From: Bacteroidota bacterium
GTDB taxonomy: Bacteria > Bacteroidota > Bacteroidia > Flavobacteriales > Flavobacteriaceae
Length of the DNA stretch: 64,000 nt
Assembly: GCA_018335575.1 (NCBI GenBank)
Contig: JAGXRT010000032.1
Location: 40,213 to 104,212 of the forward strand
Reading direction: 5' to 3'
The translations under genes were made by a program, and so were the position numbers. The notes under the pieces were generated by a model. That model worked only from the letters and a program-made list of their open reading frames with translations. It had not been told where the DNA came from and ran no database searches. Positions 1 to 9,800 of the stretch are shown piece after piece. Position 1 is the first letter of the stretch. Every line of letters starts with the position of its first letter.

Positions 1-1
1 A

Positions 2-391
2 CCCGAAGATATCACCATTGCTAAAAATGGTATTAAAAATTATCCGGTGCATGAAATGCGATACCGAGGTTTTGACGTTTGTTTAGACGAAGCTAAAACC
101 AGATTAGCTCATTGCGATTTAATTTACATCTCTTTTGATGTGGATAGTATGGATTGTGACTTGGTATCAGACGGAACCGGAACGCCAGTGCCCAGAGGTT
201 TTGATGCAGAAGAAGTAACAGAAATTATACTGCAATTTGTTAAAACAGGTAAAGTTATTTGTTTTGAATTGGTAGAAGTTAATCCTTTACTGGATACTAA
301 AGGTAATAAAATGGCAGAAACTGCCTTTGATATACTTAGAAAAGTGACTGATACCGTTGAGTTTACAAATAAAAAGAAATTGCATGCCTAA
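2..391 (+). CDS. Arginase/agmatinase-family hydrolase, C-terminal part (5' end outside window)
   Basis: Ureohydrolase-family enzyme; members hydrolyse arginine, agmatine or formiminoglutamate using two Mn ions. The window opens in mid-gene, in frame from base 2. The metal-binding signature SFDVDSMD is visible near the start of the visible part, followed by GTGTPVPRGF and the C-terminal block FELVEVNPLLD, both usual for the family. Its stop codon overlaps the start of ctlX by 8 bases, so the two genes are probably translationally coupled in an arginine-catabolism operon. That neighbour makes arginase (arginine to ornithine and urea) the best guess, but the substrate cannot be fixed from the fragment. 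Confidence 0.85.
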   Translation, partial: PEDITIAKNGIKNYPVHEMRYRGFDVCLDEAKTRLAHCDLIYISFDVDSMDCDLVSDGTGTPVPRGFDAEEVTEIILQFVKTGKVICFELVEVNPLLDTKGNKMAETAFDILRKVTDTVEFTNKKKLHA

Positions 392-1325
392 AAAGCAAAC
401 TACTAATCATATTTTGATGATTCGTCCAACTAATTTTAGGATGAATGATCAAACAGCTGTAAACAATTTTTATCAACAAACATCAAATGTAGCAACAGCC
501 GCAGAAATGCAGGCTAAGGCTTTACAGGAGTTCAATAAATTAGTCGAAAAATTAAAGAATTGTGGTTGCAATGTTATCGTAATTGATGATTTGCCGGCAT
601 CAACTTCTCCCGATTCAATTTTTCCAAATAATTGGATTTCATTTCATCAAGAGGGTGATGTAGTAATGTATCCCATGTTTGCAGAAAATCGCAGAACCGA
701 ACGCAGAGAAGAGGTGCTTGATGTTCTTGAAGATGCAGGTTTTGTAATTGAAAACATCATGGATTATACCGATGCCGAATTGGAAAAGGTATTTTTAGAG
801 GGTACCGGAAGTATGGTTCTAGACCGAGTTAATAAAAACGCTTATTGTGCCTTATCTCAACGTTCCGATGAAGAACTTTTTATAGAGTTTTGCGAAGATT
901 TTGATTATAACCCAGTAGTTTTTACTGCTTATCAAACTGTAAATGGAAAGCGTGAAAAAATATACCATACTAACGTAATGATGAGTGTTGGTGAGAAGTT
1001 TGCGGTTATTTGTATAGATGCTATTGATGATACACAGGAACGTAGAAATGTGTTGAATCAATTAAGACAAAGTGGTAAAGAAATAATTCTCATTACAGAA
1101 CAACAAGTTAATTGCTTTGCCGGAAATATGTTGGAAATTAAGGGAAAAGATAATGAATCTATAATTGTATTAAGTGAAACAGCATATAATGCATTAACTG
1201 CTCTGCAAAAAAATCAATTGCAAAAGTTTGCTTCATTAGTATATAGTGATATTAATACTATTGAAAAATATGGTGGAGGAAGTGTGCGATGTATGATGGC
1301 AGAAGTTTTTTTACCTAAAATGTAA
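384..1325 (+). CDS. ctlX: Citrulline utilisation hydrolase CtlX-type (arginine deiminase-related)
   Basis: About 313 residues, a guanidino-group-modifying enzyme of the pentein fold, related to arginine deiminase and amidinotransferases. Visible family blocks are FPNNWISFH, FLEGTGSMVLDR, YHTNVMMSVG and NCFAGNMLEI; the cysteine of the last is the expected nucleophile. I chose the ATG at 384 (MPKKQTTNHILMIRPTNF) because homologues begin close to the ILMIRP block; a longer reading from 357 would need a non-ATG start inside the preceding gene. It overlaps the arginase-family stop by 8 bases. Role: amino-acid catabolism of arginine or citrulline-like compounds; the exact substrate is inferred from family naming only. 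Confidence 0.8.
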   Translation: MPKKQTTNHILMIRPTNFRMNDQTAVNNFYQQTSNVATAAEMQAKALQEFNKLVEKLKNCGCNVIVIDDLPASTSPDSIFPNNWISFHQEGDVVMYPMFAENRRTERREEVLDVLEDAGFVIENIMDYTDAELEKVFLEGTGSMVLDRVNKNAYCALSQRSDEELFIEFCEDFDYNPVVFTAYQTVNGKREKIYHTNVMMSVGEKFAVICIDAIDDTQERRNVLNQLRQSGKEIILITEQQVNCFAGNMLEIKGKDNESIIVLSETAYNALTALQKNQLQKFASLVYSDINTIEKYGGGSVRCMMAEVFLPKM

Positions 1326-1328
1326 TAC

Positions 1329-2135
1329 CTATTTTAAAACACTGTACAAAATTTTTGCAACAGCATCATCGGTTTTATGCTTGTAAAATACACCAGTATT
1401 TCGTTGGAAAGAGGTGTGTTTAATCCATACATAATTATCCTGTTTTTTATTTATAATTTCGATGGATGGATTTTGCTCTGTGATTTGTTCTATAAATAAA
1501 AATTTAGCATTGGAATGTCGAATTTTAATAGTATTCATAAACTCCATCAACGAATCAACGTTTAAATTTACCGGAAGTTTAAAATTTCTGTCAAAGCCTT
1601 TTGCCCAACCTGCACCAGATCTTTTTTCAGTTTCTGTAATTACAGTTATTACAAAAATTATTTCTGAGGTAGAATCAAAAACTTTTTTAAACCTTTCAAC
1701 ACACCGTTTATAATACTGAAAATCATCTTCTGTTTTTAAAGGATTTTTATGATTAAACAAACTCGAATGGTAAAATTTATGACCTGCAGAGTTTCCGCTT
1801 CTAGTGTTAAATATGTATGATTTTTCCAGATAGGTTTTAAAATCATCTTGTAAGCAATGTAGCACAATTTCGGGAGAACTGTATATCCAGTCAAATGGAT
1901 ACGATGCTTTTTTTAAACCCACAGCCTTAATATACCAAGCCGAGTTGCAGTTTTCACCCAAAGAAATTACTATTTTATCAGAGTTTTCATCCTTGTTAAT
2001 GGATTGTTTAACATGTGCTGCAATGTGATGAGCAGACTCAAGATACTCTTTCTCTACAGTTTTGGAAAGTTTTGGAGGATTAATCATCCATTTAAACTTC
2101 GAAATTAATATTGATAACATTTTAATTTTAATCAT
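1329..2135 (-). CDS. DUF1796 family putative papain-like cysteine peptidase
   Basis: About 268 residues, no signal peptide. The block SLGENC followed about 15 residues later by ASYPFDWIYSSPE is the hallmark of DUF1796 (Pfam annotates it as a putative papain-like cysteine peptidase); the Cys of SLGENC is the supposed nucleophile. A later block FNHKNPL supplies a conserved histidine. Members are often found near polysaccharide and surface-glycan genes, but none is close here. The first ATG (2135) follows an in-frame GTG at 2144 and I prefer the ATG. Convergent with ctlX (3 bases apart) and divergent from guaA. Biochemical function is unproven for the family. Confidence 0.7.
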   Translation of the reverse strand: MIKIKMLSILISKFKWMINPPKLSKTVEKEYLESAHHIAAHVKQSINKDENSDKIVISLGENCNSAWYIKAVGLKKASYPFDWIYSSPEIVLHCLQDDFKTYLEKSYIFNTRSGNSAGHKFYHSSLFNHKNPLKTEDDFQYYKRCVERFKKVFDSTSEIIFVITVITETEKRSGAGWAKGFDRNFKLPVNLNVDSLMEFMNTIKIRHSNAKFLFIEQITEQNPSIEIINKKQDNYVWIKHTSFQRNTGVFYKHKTDDAVAKILYSVLK

Positions 2136-2158
2136 TATGCGCACTAAATATGATTAAT

Positions 2159-2166
2159 TATCTTTG
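2159..2166 (+). promoter_or_regulatory. Putative Bacteroidota -7 box just upstream of guaA
   Basis: TATCTTTG matches the TAnnTTTG -7 consensus. It ends only 3 bases before the guaA ATG, so transcription would begin at or next to the start codon, giving a leaderless or nearly leaderless mRNA. No convincing TTTG -33 box is seen about 20 bases upstream, so this is tentative. Confidence 0.35.
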
Positions 2167-2169
2167 CAA

Positions 2170-3699
2170 ATGCAAAATAAAGTTTTAATTCTAGATTTCG
2201 GGTCTCAATATACGCAACTTATTGCCCGAAGAGTTCGGGAACTCAATATTTATTGTGAAATTGTTCCATTTAATCATTTGCCAGAAGACGTGACTACATT
2301 TAATGCGGTTATATTTTCTGGAAGTCCGTATTCTGTTCATCAAGAAAACGCACCTCAAATTGATGTAAATTTATTCCGCGGAAAAGTACCTTTATTAGGG
2401 GTGTGTTATGGTGCTCAGTATATGGCACAACATGCTGGTGGCAACGTAACGCCATCCAAAATTAGAGAATATGGACGTGCAAACTTAAGTTTTATTGCAG
2501 ATGCGCATCCGCTTTTTAATGGAATTAAGATAAAATCACAAGTGTGGATGAGTCATGGTGATACCATTGAAAAAATCCCAACTAATTTTAAAAAGATTGC
2601 CAGTACTCATGATGTTGAATTTGCTGCATACGAAATTGAAAACGAAAAAACATATGCAATTCAATTTCATCCAGAAGTTTATCATTCAACAGATGGTATG
2701 CAATTGTTGAGAAACTTTTTAATTAACATTGCAGGTTTAACTCCCGATTGGACTTCGGAATCGTACATCGATATTACCATCCAAAATTTAAAGAAGCAAA
2801 TTGGAAATGACAAAGTTGTTTTAGGATTGTCTGGTGGTGTTGATTCTACAGTAGCTGCTGTTTTGTTAGATAAAGCCATAGGTAAAAATTTGTATTGCAT
2901 CTTTGTTAACAACGGGTTGTTGCGCAAAAATGAATTTCAAAATGTATTAAACCAGTACCAGCATTTGGGTCTTAATGTTAAAGGAGTTGATGCTTCGGCA
3001 CGTTTTTTGACGAAACTATTAGGAGTAGCAGATCCAGAAGAAAAACGTAAAATAATTGGGAATGAATTTATTAATGTGTTTGATGATGAAGCACATTTAA
3101 TTGAAAACGTAAAGTGGTTAGGTCAGGGAACTATTTATCCCGATGTTATAGAATCGATATCTGTTAATGGTCCGTCTGCAACCATAAAGTCGCATCACAA
3201 TGTAGGTGGATTACCAAATTTTATGAAACTCAAAGTTGTTGAACCTTTACGTTCGTTGTTTAAGGATGAGGTGAGAAGGGTAGGTGCTACCCTGGGGCTT
3301 GATGCAGAATTGCTTGGAAGGCATCCATTTCCGGGACCTGGGTTAGCCATCAGAATAATTGGTGAAATAACCCCAAAAAATGTTGAAATTATACAAGAAG
3401 TCGATGCTATTTTTATTGATGGTTTGAAAAAATGGAATTTATATAATGATGTTTGGCAGGCAGGAGCTATTTTATTGCCGGTACAATCTGTTGGCGTTAT
3501 GGGTGATGAACGAACTTATGAGAAGGTTGTGGCGCTCAGAGCTGTGTCATCTACTGATGGAATGACTGCAGACTGGGTTAATTTGCCGTATGAATTTCTG
3601 CAAGAAGTTTCAAATAAAATTATAAATCAGGTAAAAGGAGTTAACAGAGTAGTTTACGATATAAGTTCTAAACCTCCGGCTACCATTGAATGGGAATAA
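2170..3699 (+). CDS. guaA: GMP synthase (glutamine-hydrolysing)
   Basis: 509 residues, the usual length. It converts XMP to GMP with ATP and glutamine, the last step of guanine nucleotide synthesis, in the cytoplasm. The N-terminal class I glutamine amidotransferase domain starts [18 protein letters not shown] and has its nucleophile at Cys79 (GVCYGAQ) with the downstream FHPEVYHS histidine block. The ATP-pyrophosphatase domain carries the PP-loop LSGGVDSTV at residues 220-228. The C-terminal dimerisation domain ends with the conserved KPPATIEWE. The ATG at 2170 is chosen over an upstream TTG. A LysM protein gene follows after 29 bases without a clear terminator, so the two may be co-transcribed. 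Confidence 0.98.
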   Translation: MQNKVLILDFGSQYTQLIARRVRELNIYCEIVPFNHLPEDVTTFNAVIFSGSPYSVHQENAPQIDVNLFRGKVPLLGVCYGAQYMAQHAGGNVTPSKIREYGRANLSFIADAHPLFNGIKIKSQVWMSHGDTIEKIPTNFKKIASTHDVEFAAYEIENEKTYAIQFHPEVYHSTDGMQLLRNFLINIAGLTPDWTSESYIDITIQNLKKQIGNDKVVLGLSGGVDSTVAAVLLDKAIGKNLYCIFVNNGLLRKNEFQNVLNQYQHLGLNVKGVDASARFLTKLLGVADPEEKRKIIGNEFINVFDDEAHLIENVKWLGQGTIYPDVIESISVNGPSATIKSHHNVGGLPNFMKLKVVEPLRSLFKDEVRRVGATLGLDAELLGRHPFPGPGLAIRIIGEITPKNVEIIQEVDAIFIDGLKKWNLYNDVWQAGAILLPVQSVGVMGDERTYEKVVALRAVSSTDGMTADWVNLPYEFLQEVSNKIINQVKGVNRVVYDISSKPPATIEWE

Positions 3700-3728
3700 T
3701 TTTTATTTTTGAATTTAAATTCTATTAA

Positions 3729-5456
3729 ATGAAAAAAGTTGTAGTTTTAATAATGGTGTTTTTGGTAGTTTTAAACCTTACAGCACAAACAAAAAAGTAC
3801 AAACAGTATGCTGTTAAAAAAGGTGAAACTGTCAGAAGTATAGCTAGGGATTTTGATGTAAACGCAAGGGATATCTATGATTTGAATCCTGATATTGACA
3901 GAAAACCTGTTGAAAACTCTATTATACTTATTCCAATTTTAGAAGAAACTACAATTCAAAATAATGTAACTTACACGGTTTTACCTAAAGAAACCCTTTA
4001 CAGTTTATCTAAACGCTTTAATATTTCTATAGATGAGCTAATCAAATTAAATCCATTTTTGGTTGATGGATTAAAAGAAGGGCAGGTACTAAGCATTCCA
4101 AAAACAAATTTTGAGAATCAGGCAGTAGAAATTGTTACAGAAACAAAATCTAAAGAAATAATACATAAAGTTGAAAAAGGTGAAACTATTTATAGTTTAA
4201 TCAGGCGTTATCAAATTTCTGAAGAAAAATTAACAGAACTCAATCCGACACTTAAAAATGGATTAAAAGAGGGGATGGAATTAGTAATTCAAACTTCTAA
4301 AGATACTGAAGAGTTTAAAAAGGAAATGGCAAATAACAATTTCAAAGCTGCTGTAAAAACTCCTTTAAATTTAGGTTTTTCTAAAGGTAAAAGTGTTAAT
4401 GTAGCTTTAATGTTGCCTTTTAAACTCAATGAAATTGAAGATGTAGGAGCTCATTTTAACAACAGTTCATCGCTTTTAAATATTACCACCGAATTCTACC
4501 AAGGAGCTTTAATAGCCATCGACTCTTTAAGGGCTCAGGGAGCCATTATAAACTTAAAGACATTGGACACTGAAAGTTCTGACGAACTTCTTGTTTCCTT
4601 GCTTAAAACACAGAATTTAACAAAAACAGACTTGTTTATTGGGCCGTTATTTTTATCAAGCGCTAAAAAATTGGCTACAAATATAGCAAACGGTTTTGTT
4701 TTAGCACCCATGAATTCCAAAGAGCATTCCAAATTTAATGAAAGCAATTTGGTAAAAGCCGGAGTTAGTTTAGAAATTCTGGAAAATAAAATGATTCAGT
4801 TTATTAAATCAAAATACAATGGACAAAATATTGTCGTAATTGGGGATAATAAACCAGGATCGAGCGGTGAAGCTGATAGAATTGCTTGGAAATTAAAATC
4901 GAGTGGATCGATTAATTTTGTTCGAATTTTAAAACCTACTGCTGGATACATAACTAAGCAACAATTTGAAGCGGTTTTAAATCCTTCAAAACCTAACTGG
5001 ATATTAATAGTTGGTGACGATAATGTAGTAATTACGGATGCTGTAAATACCTTTGGAATAGCAGATAAATCAATTCAAATACGGTTATTTAGGCTTAATA
5101 ATGAGGGGAATATAGAAAGAGCAAATAATAATCATTTAGCTAGATTAGAATATACATATCCAACATCAGAGTATAGTAATTTTGAAGATCCATCAGTACA
5201 GGCATTTGTAAATGATTACAAAGAAAAATATTTAGCGCCACCTTCAATTTATGCCATAAGAGGTTTTGATGTTACATATGATAGTTTGTTCAGATTATTA
5301 AATGATGGAGTTTCTGTTGGAAGTTTTGATAAGTATAAATTTGACAGGGTTGCAGCACGGTTTGATTATAAACCTACAACTACAGCCGGACTTGAAAACT
5401 CAGGTGTTTTTATTGTAAAAATTGAACCTGATTTGAGTTTGAGTTTATTAGAATAA
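3729..5456 (+). CDS. LysM repeat protein with periplasmic-binding-protein (type 1) domain
   Basis: 575 residues with a signal peptide (MKKVVVLIMVFLVVLNLTAQ). Three LysM peptidoglycan-binding repeats lie at about residues 24-70, 79-126 and 144-190, recognisable by Y-x-V-x-KGET and LNP blocks. From about residue 215 the rest resembles a type 1 periplasmic binding fold (ALMLPFKLNE, FIGPLF, NIVVIGDNKPG), like ABC-transporter substrate-binding proteins. No transporter genes are adjacent, so a cell-wall-associated structural or sensing role is as likely as solute binding. It follows guaA closely, an arrangement I recall from flavobacterial genomes. A hairpin terminator follows. Confidence 0.85.
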   Translation: MKKVVVLIMVFLVVLNLTAQTKKYKQYAVKKGETVRSIARDFDVNARDIYDLNPDIDRKPVENSIILIPILEETTIQNNVTYTVLPKETLYSLSKRFNISIDELIKLNPFLVDGLKEGQVLSIPKTNFENQAVEIVTETKSKEIIHKVEKGETIYSLIRRYQISEEKLTELNPTLKNGLKEGMELVIQTSKDTEEFKKEMANNNFKAAVKTPLNLGFSKGKSVNVALMLPFKLNEIEDVGAHFNNSSSLLNITTEFYQGALIAIDSLRAQGAIINLKTLDTESSDELLVSLLKTQNLTKTDLFIGPLFLSSAKKLATNIANGFVLAPMNSKEHSKFNESNLVKAGVSLEILENKMIQFIKSKYNGQNIVVIGDNKPGSSGEADRIAWKLKSSGSINFVRILKPTAGYITKQQFEAVLNPSKPNWILIVGDDNVVITDAVNTFGIADKSIQIRLFRLNNEGNIERANNNHLARLEYTYPTSEYSNFEDPSVQAFVNDYKEKYLAPPSIYAIRGFDVTYDSLFRLLNDGVSVGSFDKYKFDRVAARFDYKPTTTAGLENSGVFIVKIEPDLSLSLLE

Positions 5457-5479
5457 GACCGATAATTGAAAATATATTG

Positions 5480-5508
5480 AGCCAAAACGACACCTTTTGG
5501 CTTTTTTT
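5480..5508 (+). terminator. Rho-independent terminator after the LysM gene
   Basis: Inverted repeat AGCCAAAA / TTTTGGCT with a 7-base loop followed by seven T residues, 23 bases after the stop codon. Confidence 0.8.
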
Positions 5509-5606
5509 ATATCTTGATTTCAAGTGTTTTTAGAGGTTTAAGCAATGATTTATCTCTTTTTACTGTTAAAAAAATAAATTATAAATACGCCACACCCGAT
5601 GTTTAA

Positions 5607-5726
5607 ATGAAATCTTATATTGATTCTGATGAAATTTGGGACATCATAAACTCCACCTAAAAACCTACAAAGTAAGAAATTGCAGCAATTATTGTAATAT
5701 CACTATCCAAAAAGCATTTAAAAATG
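5607..5726 (+). pseudogene. Remnant of the start of a hydG-like [FeFe]-hydrogenase maturase gene
   Basis: Read from the ATG at 5607 the frame gives MKSYIDSDEIWDIINST, stop, KPTK, stop, EIAAIIVISLSKKHLKM, stop. This matches the order of blocks at the N-terminus of HydG, the radical-SAM maturase of [FeFe] hydrogenase (acidic-EIW, KPT, II-x-KSL-x-K), with stop codons where sense codons would be expected. Nothing of the radical-SAM CxxxCxxC core follows; the sequence runs into an NuoE/HydC-like fragment. The assignment is from memory of the family and is moderate, but the fragment is clearly non-functional. Confidence 0.5.
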
Positions 5727-5749
5727 TAAGTAAATCAATTGATGATGAT

Positions 5750-6206
5750 ATTCCTTTAACTGACTTTAGTATTGTTTTCGAGAGAATGAAAGATCCTTTT
5801 AATTACTATATCAACTGCGAAAAAACTTTGGTTATTTACCTGAAGAAGTACAAAAAGTGGTAGCTCAAAATCTAAACACTTCCTTAGCGCATGTATATGG
5901 GGTGGTTTCTTTTTATTCATTTTTTACGATGGCGCCAAAGGAAAATATCCTATAAATATTTGTATGGGTAAAGCCTGCTATGTACGTGGTGCCGAGCGTG
6001 TGTTAGATGAGTTTAAAGAGCTGCTCAATATAAAAGTGGGGGAAACTACCAAAGATAAAAAGTTTTCGCTTAGCAGTTTACGATGTGTTGGCGCCTGTGG
6101 AGTAACACCCGTTGTACTAGTAGGCGAAAAGGTTTACGGTAGGGTAACCTTGGATGGCGTTCAGGAAAATTTAAATGTATATAAGGAGGAAACGGTGATG
6201 GTTTAA
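5750..6206 (+). pseudogene. Frameshifted NuoE/HydC-like [2Fe-2S] subunit (hydrogenase or NADH dehydrogenase type)
   Basis: Joined across frames the sequence reads through FERMKDPFN, then LITILSTAKK, then FGYLPEEVQKVVAQNLNTS...FFTMAPK, then GKYPINICMGKAC to the stop. Frame changes occur near 5797, 5825 and 5940, so an intact protein cannot be made. The C-terminal 80 residues stay open from 5964 and keep the thioredoxin-like [2Fe-2S] ligands C-x4-C (CMGKAC) and C-x3-C (CVGAC). This is the 24 kDa subunit family found in complex I (NuoE), formate dehydrogenases and electron-bifurcating [FeFe] hydrogenases (HydC). The hydG-like remnant just upstream favours the hydrogenase. A terminator follows directly and no HydB/HydA genes remain. 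Confidence 0.85.
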
Positions 6207-6221
6207 TTTAAGCCTAAGCAT

Positions 6222-6250
6222 AAAAAAAGCGACTTTAAGTCGCTTTTTTT
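6222..6250. terminator. Bidirectional rho-independent terminator
   Basis: Near-perfect palindrome AAAAAAAGCGACTT / AAGTCGCTTTTTTT between the convergent NuoE-like remnant and the TPR protein gene; T-tracts on both strands. Confidence 0.85.
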
Positions 6251-6255
6251 ATGAG

Positions 6256-6771
6256 TTATATTTTTTTTAGTTGCTGCTTCATCATTTTAATTTGATCATT
6301 CAGCATATTGTGTTTGTCGTATTTTTTTGCATCAGATAATAACTCGGTTGCTTCTCTTTTTCTTCTCTTGGTCATGGCGATACCTGCTAAGTTTAATTTA
6401 GCCATGGCAATATCATGATCCATTGATAAACCCAACCCTAACGCTTTTTTAAATAATTTTTCAGATTCAGTTAAGTTAGTTTGAGAGAGCATTAATCCGT
6501 GTAAAAAATAAAAATATCCTTGTTGTTTTTTTACCAAAGCTCCTTCCGGATTTTTGATATAGGCTAACCATTTTTTTGCACCTTCAAAATCTTGCTTTCG
6601 AAGCTTAAAAAATGCTAATAAAATAAATTCATTTTTAAAATAAAAAAATATAACAATTCCGGATAAGAGAACCAATGATATACCGTTCATGATGTTACCA
6701 TCGATGAACTGAAATACCGACCAAACAACAATGGCAAGAGCAATTACTAATTTTATATACTTATGAAACAT
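6256..6771 (-). CDS. Small membrane protein with TPR-like C-terminal half
   Basis: 171 residues. Two hydrophobic segments near the N-terminus (about residues 7-23 and 30-47) resemble a DUF2892-type membrane anchor. The rest is helical with repeat-like spacing (FEGAKKWLAYIKNPEGALV, SEKLFKKALGLGL, AKLNLAGIAMTKRRKREATEL) typical of tetratricopeptide repeats, so it probably scaffolds protein contacts on the cytoplasmic side. It lies 48 bases downstream of ccsBA on the same strand and could share its transcript. Specific function unknown. Confidence 0.65.
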   Translation of the reverse strand: MFHKYIKLVIALAIVVWSVFQFIDGNIMNGISLVLLSGIVIFFYFKNEFILLAFFKLRKQDFEGAKKWLAYIKNPEGALVKKQQGYFYFLHGLMLSQTNLTESEKLFKKALGLGLSMDHDIAMAKLNLAGIAMTKRRKREATELLSDAKKYDKHNMLNDQIKMMKQQLKKI

Positions 6772-6819
6772 AGTTTATATTTTTAAAAGTGCAAAGTTAC
6801 ATTATTGCTTGTTGTTTTT

Positions 6820-9800
6820 TTACCTTTTATAATATTTTTTAAATTGGAAATAGGCAAATGTTGATATTATTGCAACTACAGCTATTGAATAATAAATGAA
6901 ACTAGGCGTAATACGCGCATCGCTGCTACCGTATGAATGCAACCCCGACAAGTAGAAATTCACTCCAAAATAGGTCATTAAAATTGATGCAAAAGCTAAA
7001 ACTGTTGCCAAATTATAAGCATATCTTCCTTTTAATCCAGGTACTAATCGCATGTGTAATACAAATGCATATACCATAATACTTATTAATGCCCAGGTTT
7101 CTTTTGCATCCCATCCCCAATAACGACCCCAGCTTTCATTAGCCCACTGGCCGCCTAAGAAGTTACCGATGGTTAATAAAACCAACCCTACTAAAAGAGC
7201 CATTTCGCTTATAGTGGTAAGTTCACTAATTGTTAAATCAAATTTTTCTTTGTTCTTTTCGGTAGTAAAAATCATTAAGACAAGGCAAATTAATCCCAAA
7301 ATCATTCCTAAGGCAAACGGACCGTAACTAGCAACAATTACGGAAACGTGTATCATTAACCAATATGAATTTAATACTGGAGGTAAATTAGCAATTTCTG
7401 GATCCATCCAATTCCAATGCGCAATCATTAACATCATCGCTGTTAAAAAGGCTGTTGATGAAATTGTTAAAGGTGATTTTTTACCAAAGATCAATCCAAA
7501 CAACATGGTTGCCCAGGCTACAAATATTACGGATTCATATGCATTACTCCATGGAGCTCTTCCACTGATATACCAACGAGTTGCTAACCCAAGTGTATGC
7601 ATAATGAAAAACAACACTACTATAGCAGTACACACTTTAATCAGGTTTGTAACAAATCGGTTATTTTTGAATATTTGGAACAATACTACAAAGAACATAA
7701 ATACACCTATGTACATATAATAACTGAACAAGGTTTTAAAGATGTCGTATTTGTTGTATAAAATTTCGTAAGTAATTTGTTTTTCCTTTGGATAAACCTT
7801 GGCACCAAACGTTTTTTGAATGGTAAAAATTCCATCCAACAACTGATCGGCCGTTTTGTAATCTTTAGAAACAATGGCATCATTTAATGATTGTGCGTAT
7901 AAATTAAATGATTGAGCTGCGATGGTATCTTTACCGGTATAATTTAAACGATCTACTTCTAATGGAGTAACCCATTTATTGTTTTTATCGTCTTTTATTG
8001 GTAAAATAGTTAATATTGATCCGCCTAGGGCTGAGTATAATAAATTAACGCGTTTGTCTATATTAACAATGTCCTTCTCAAACTTACTTCTGTTTGCTTT
8101 TTTATTGGCTTCTTCTTGTAATGTTTGCAATTTGTATTGCCCCATTTCATTAAAAAAATCGCCTAAAGTTGCGTATTTATCTTCTTCACCAACCCCAAGT
8201 ATTTCTCGTACTTTAGTATTGCCGCGCTCTAAATAGATGATTGGAGCTTGAAACCAAGCGTATGGATCAATGGTTAAAGAAATTAACACTTGATCAGCAG
8301 TATAACCTCTATACGTGTCGTATTTGCTAACTTTTCTAAGTAATTCAGAAGCAAAAGTATTTACAGGTTTCATACGTCCACCAGCATCCTGAATTATCAA
8401 TCGCGCAAATTTGTCAGCATGTTCTTTTGAAACCATGCTTTTTTTAAGCATCTCATCTACTTGCTGATCTGTTAATTTATGCATGTGCTCTTGCGAAAAC
8501 ATCAAAGATGAAACAAGCAACAGAACAATGGTTAGTAATTTAGATTTTCTAAGTTCTATATCTTTTAAACGTCTTCTTAAATCGCCCATACGTGTGTTTT
8601 TTAGCAATACCATAAGTAATAAACAGATATATAAAATGGTGTAACCAACATAGGTTACAAATGTTCCCCAATAATCGTGATTTACCGATAAAATAGTTTG
8701 TTCGTAGGTATCTGTAATGTTATAGCTTGATTGGAAAAAACGATACCCACGATAGTTGAGAATATTATTCATAAATATTCTAAAATCAAAGGTGTTGTTT
8801 TGTTCTTCATCGATAACAGTAACCTCACTTGCATAAGACATAGCACTTTCTGAACCCGGATAATTCTCGAGTTGAAAATCATTAAGTTTTACATAAAAAG
8901 GAAGTAAATAAGTGCGCGCACCATAAACTAAATTAAAGTTTAAATTATCAATTTTAACGTTGGTAATTTCATTAGTTCTGTATTGTCCGCCTATTAACTC
9001 TACGCGTTCTGTTTTGTTTTTAGTAGTAATATCCAAGACAATCATATCGGCATTGTTGTTGTCTTGTTTTTTAGTCATTGATACATACTTAACAGTAGCT
9101 TTAAAAACAGGTTTGGCAATGATAAAACGCATAACACCAGCACCGTGATCATGTCCTTCATGAGCAGGAAGTTGCATTTCATAAACAGATCTTAGTTCAA
9201 AATCTTGCTCTACATCTTTTTCAAACTTCCCTTGAAACTGATCGGCCATACGGGTAAATGTACCTCCTGTTTTTGTGACAATTCGCAATTTTCCATCAAC
9301 TAATTTAAAATTGATATCCACATCGTCAGGTGAGTCAAACCCTACAGTTGTTTCGTGAACCTGTTCATAGGTGCCTCTTTTTATATTTTGATCATGACGA
9401 TGTCCATCTTGACTGGCCTCCACAAATGTAATATACTCATCTCCTACAGGGCCTTCTTCCAATCGTTCGCCAAGATTAGGTAAATACTCTACCAATTCAA
9501 TTTTTACGTCCTGATCTTTAAAATTGGTATTTATAGAAACATTATTTTTAGTTGCAGATGATAGCAATAAACGCTTGAAAATGGTCGGTTTTTGATCTTT
9601 ACCATCATCAATTGAAACTTGTAAATAGGCTCCATCTGAGTAAAGAAGATTTGAAGATTCACCTTCTTTTATAGAAATAATTCCTTCATAGCCAATATAT
9701 CGGGTAATTCCAGCACCAGCAATTATGAAAATAAACGATAAGTGAAGCATTAAATTAATCCACTTTTCTTTACGGTATAATTTGTACGTAAATATATTTC

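Noticed and set aside
5636..5863. 75-codon + strand frame as an independent small gene
   Set aside because: It joins the end of the hydG-like relic and the start of the NuoE-like relic in a third frame; only its last part (FERMKDPFN) fits a known gene, so it is a decay product.
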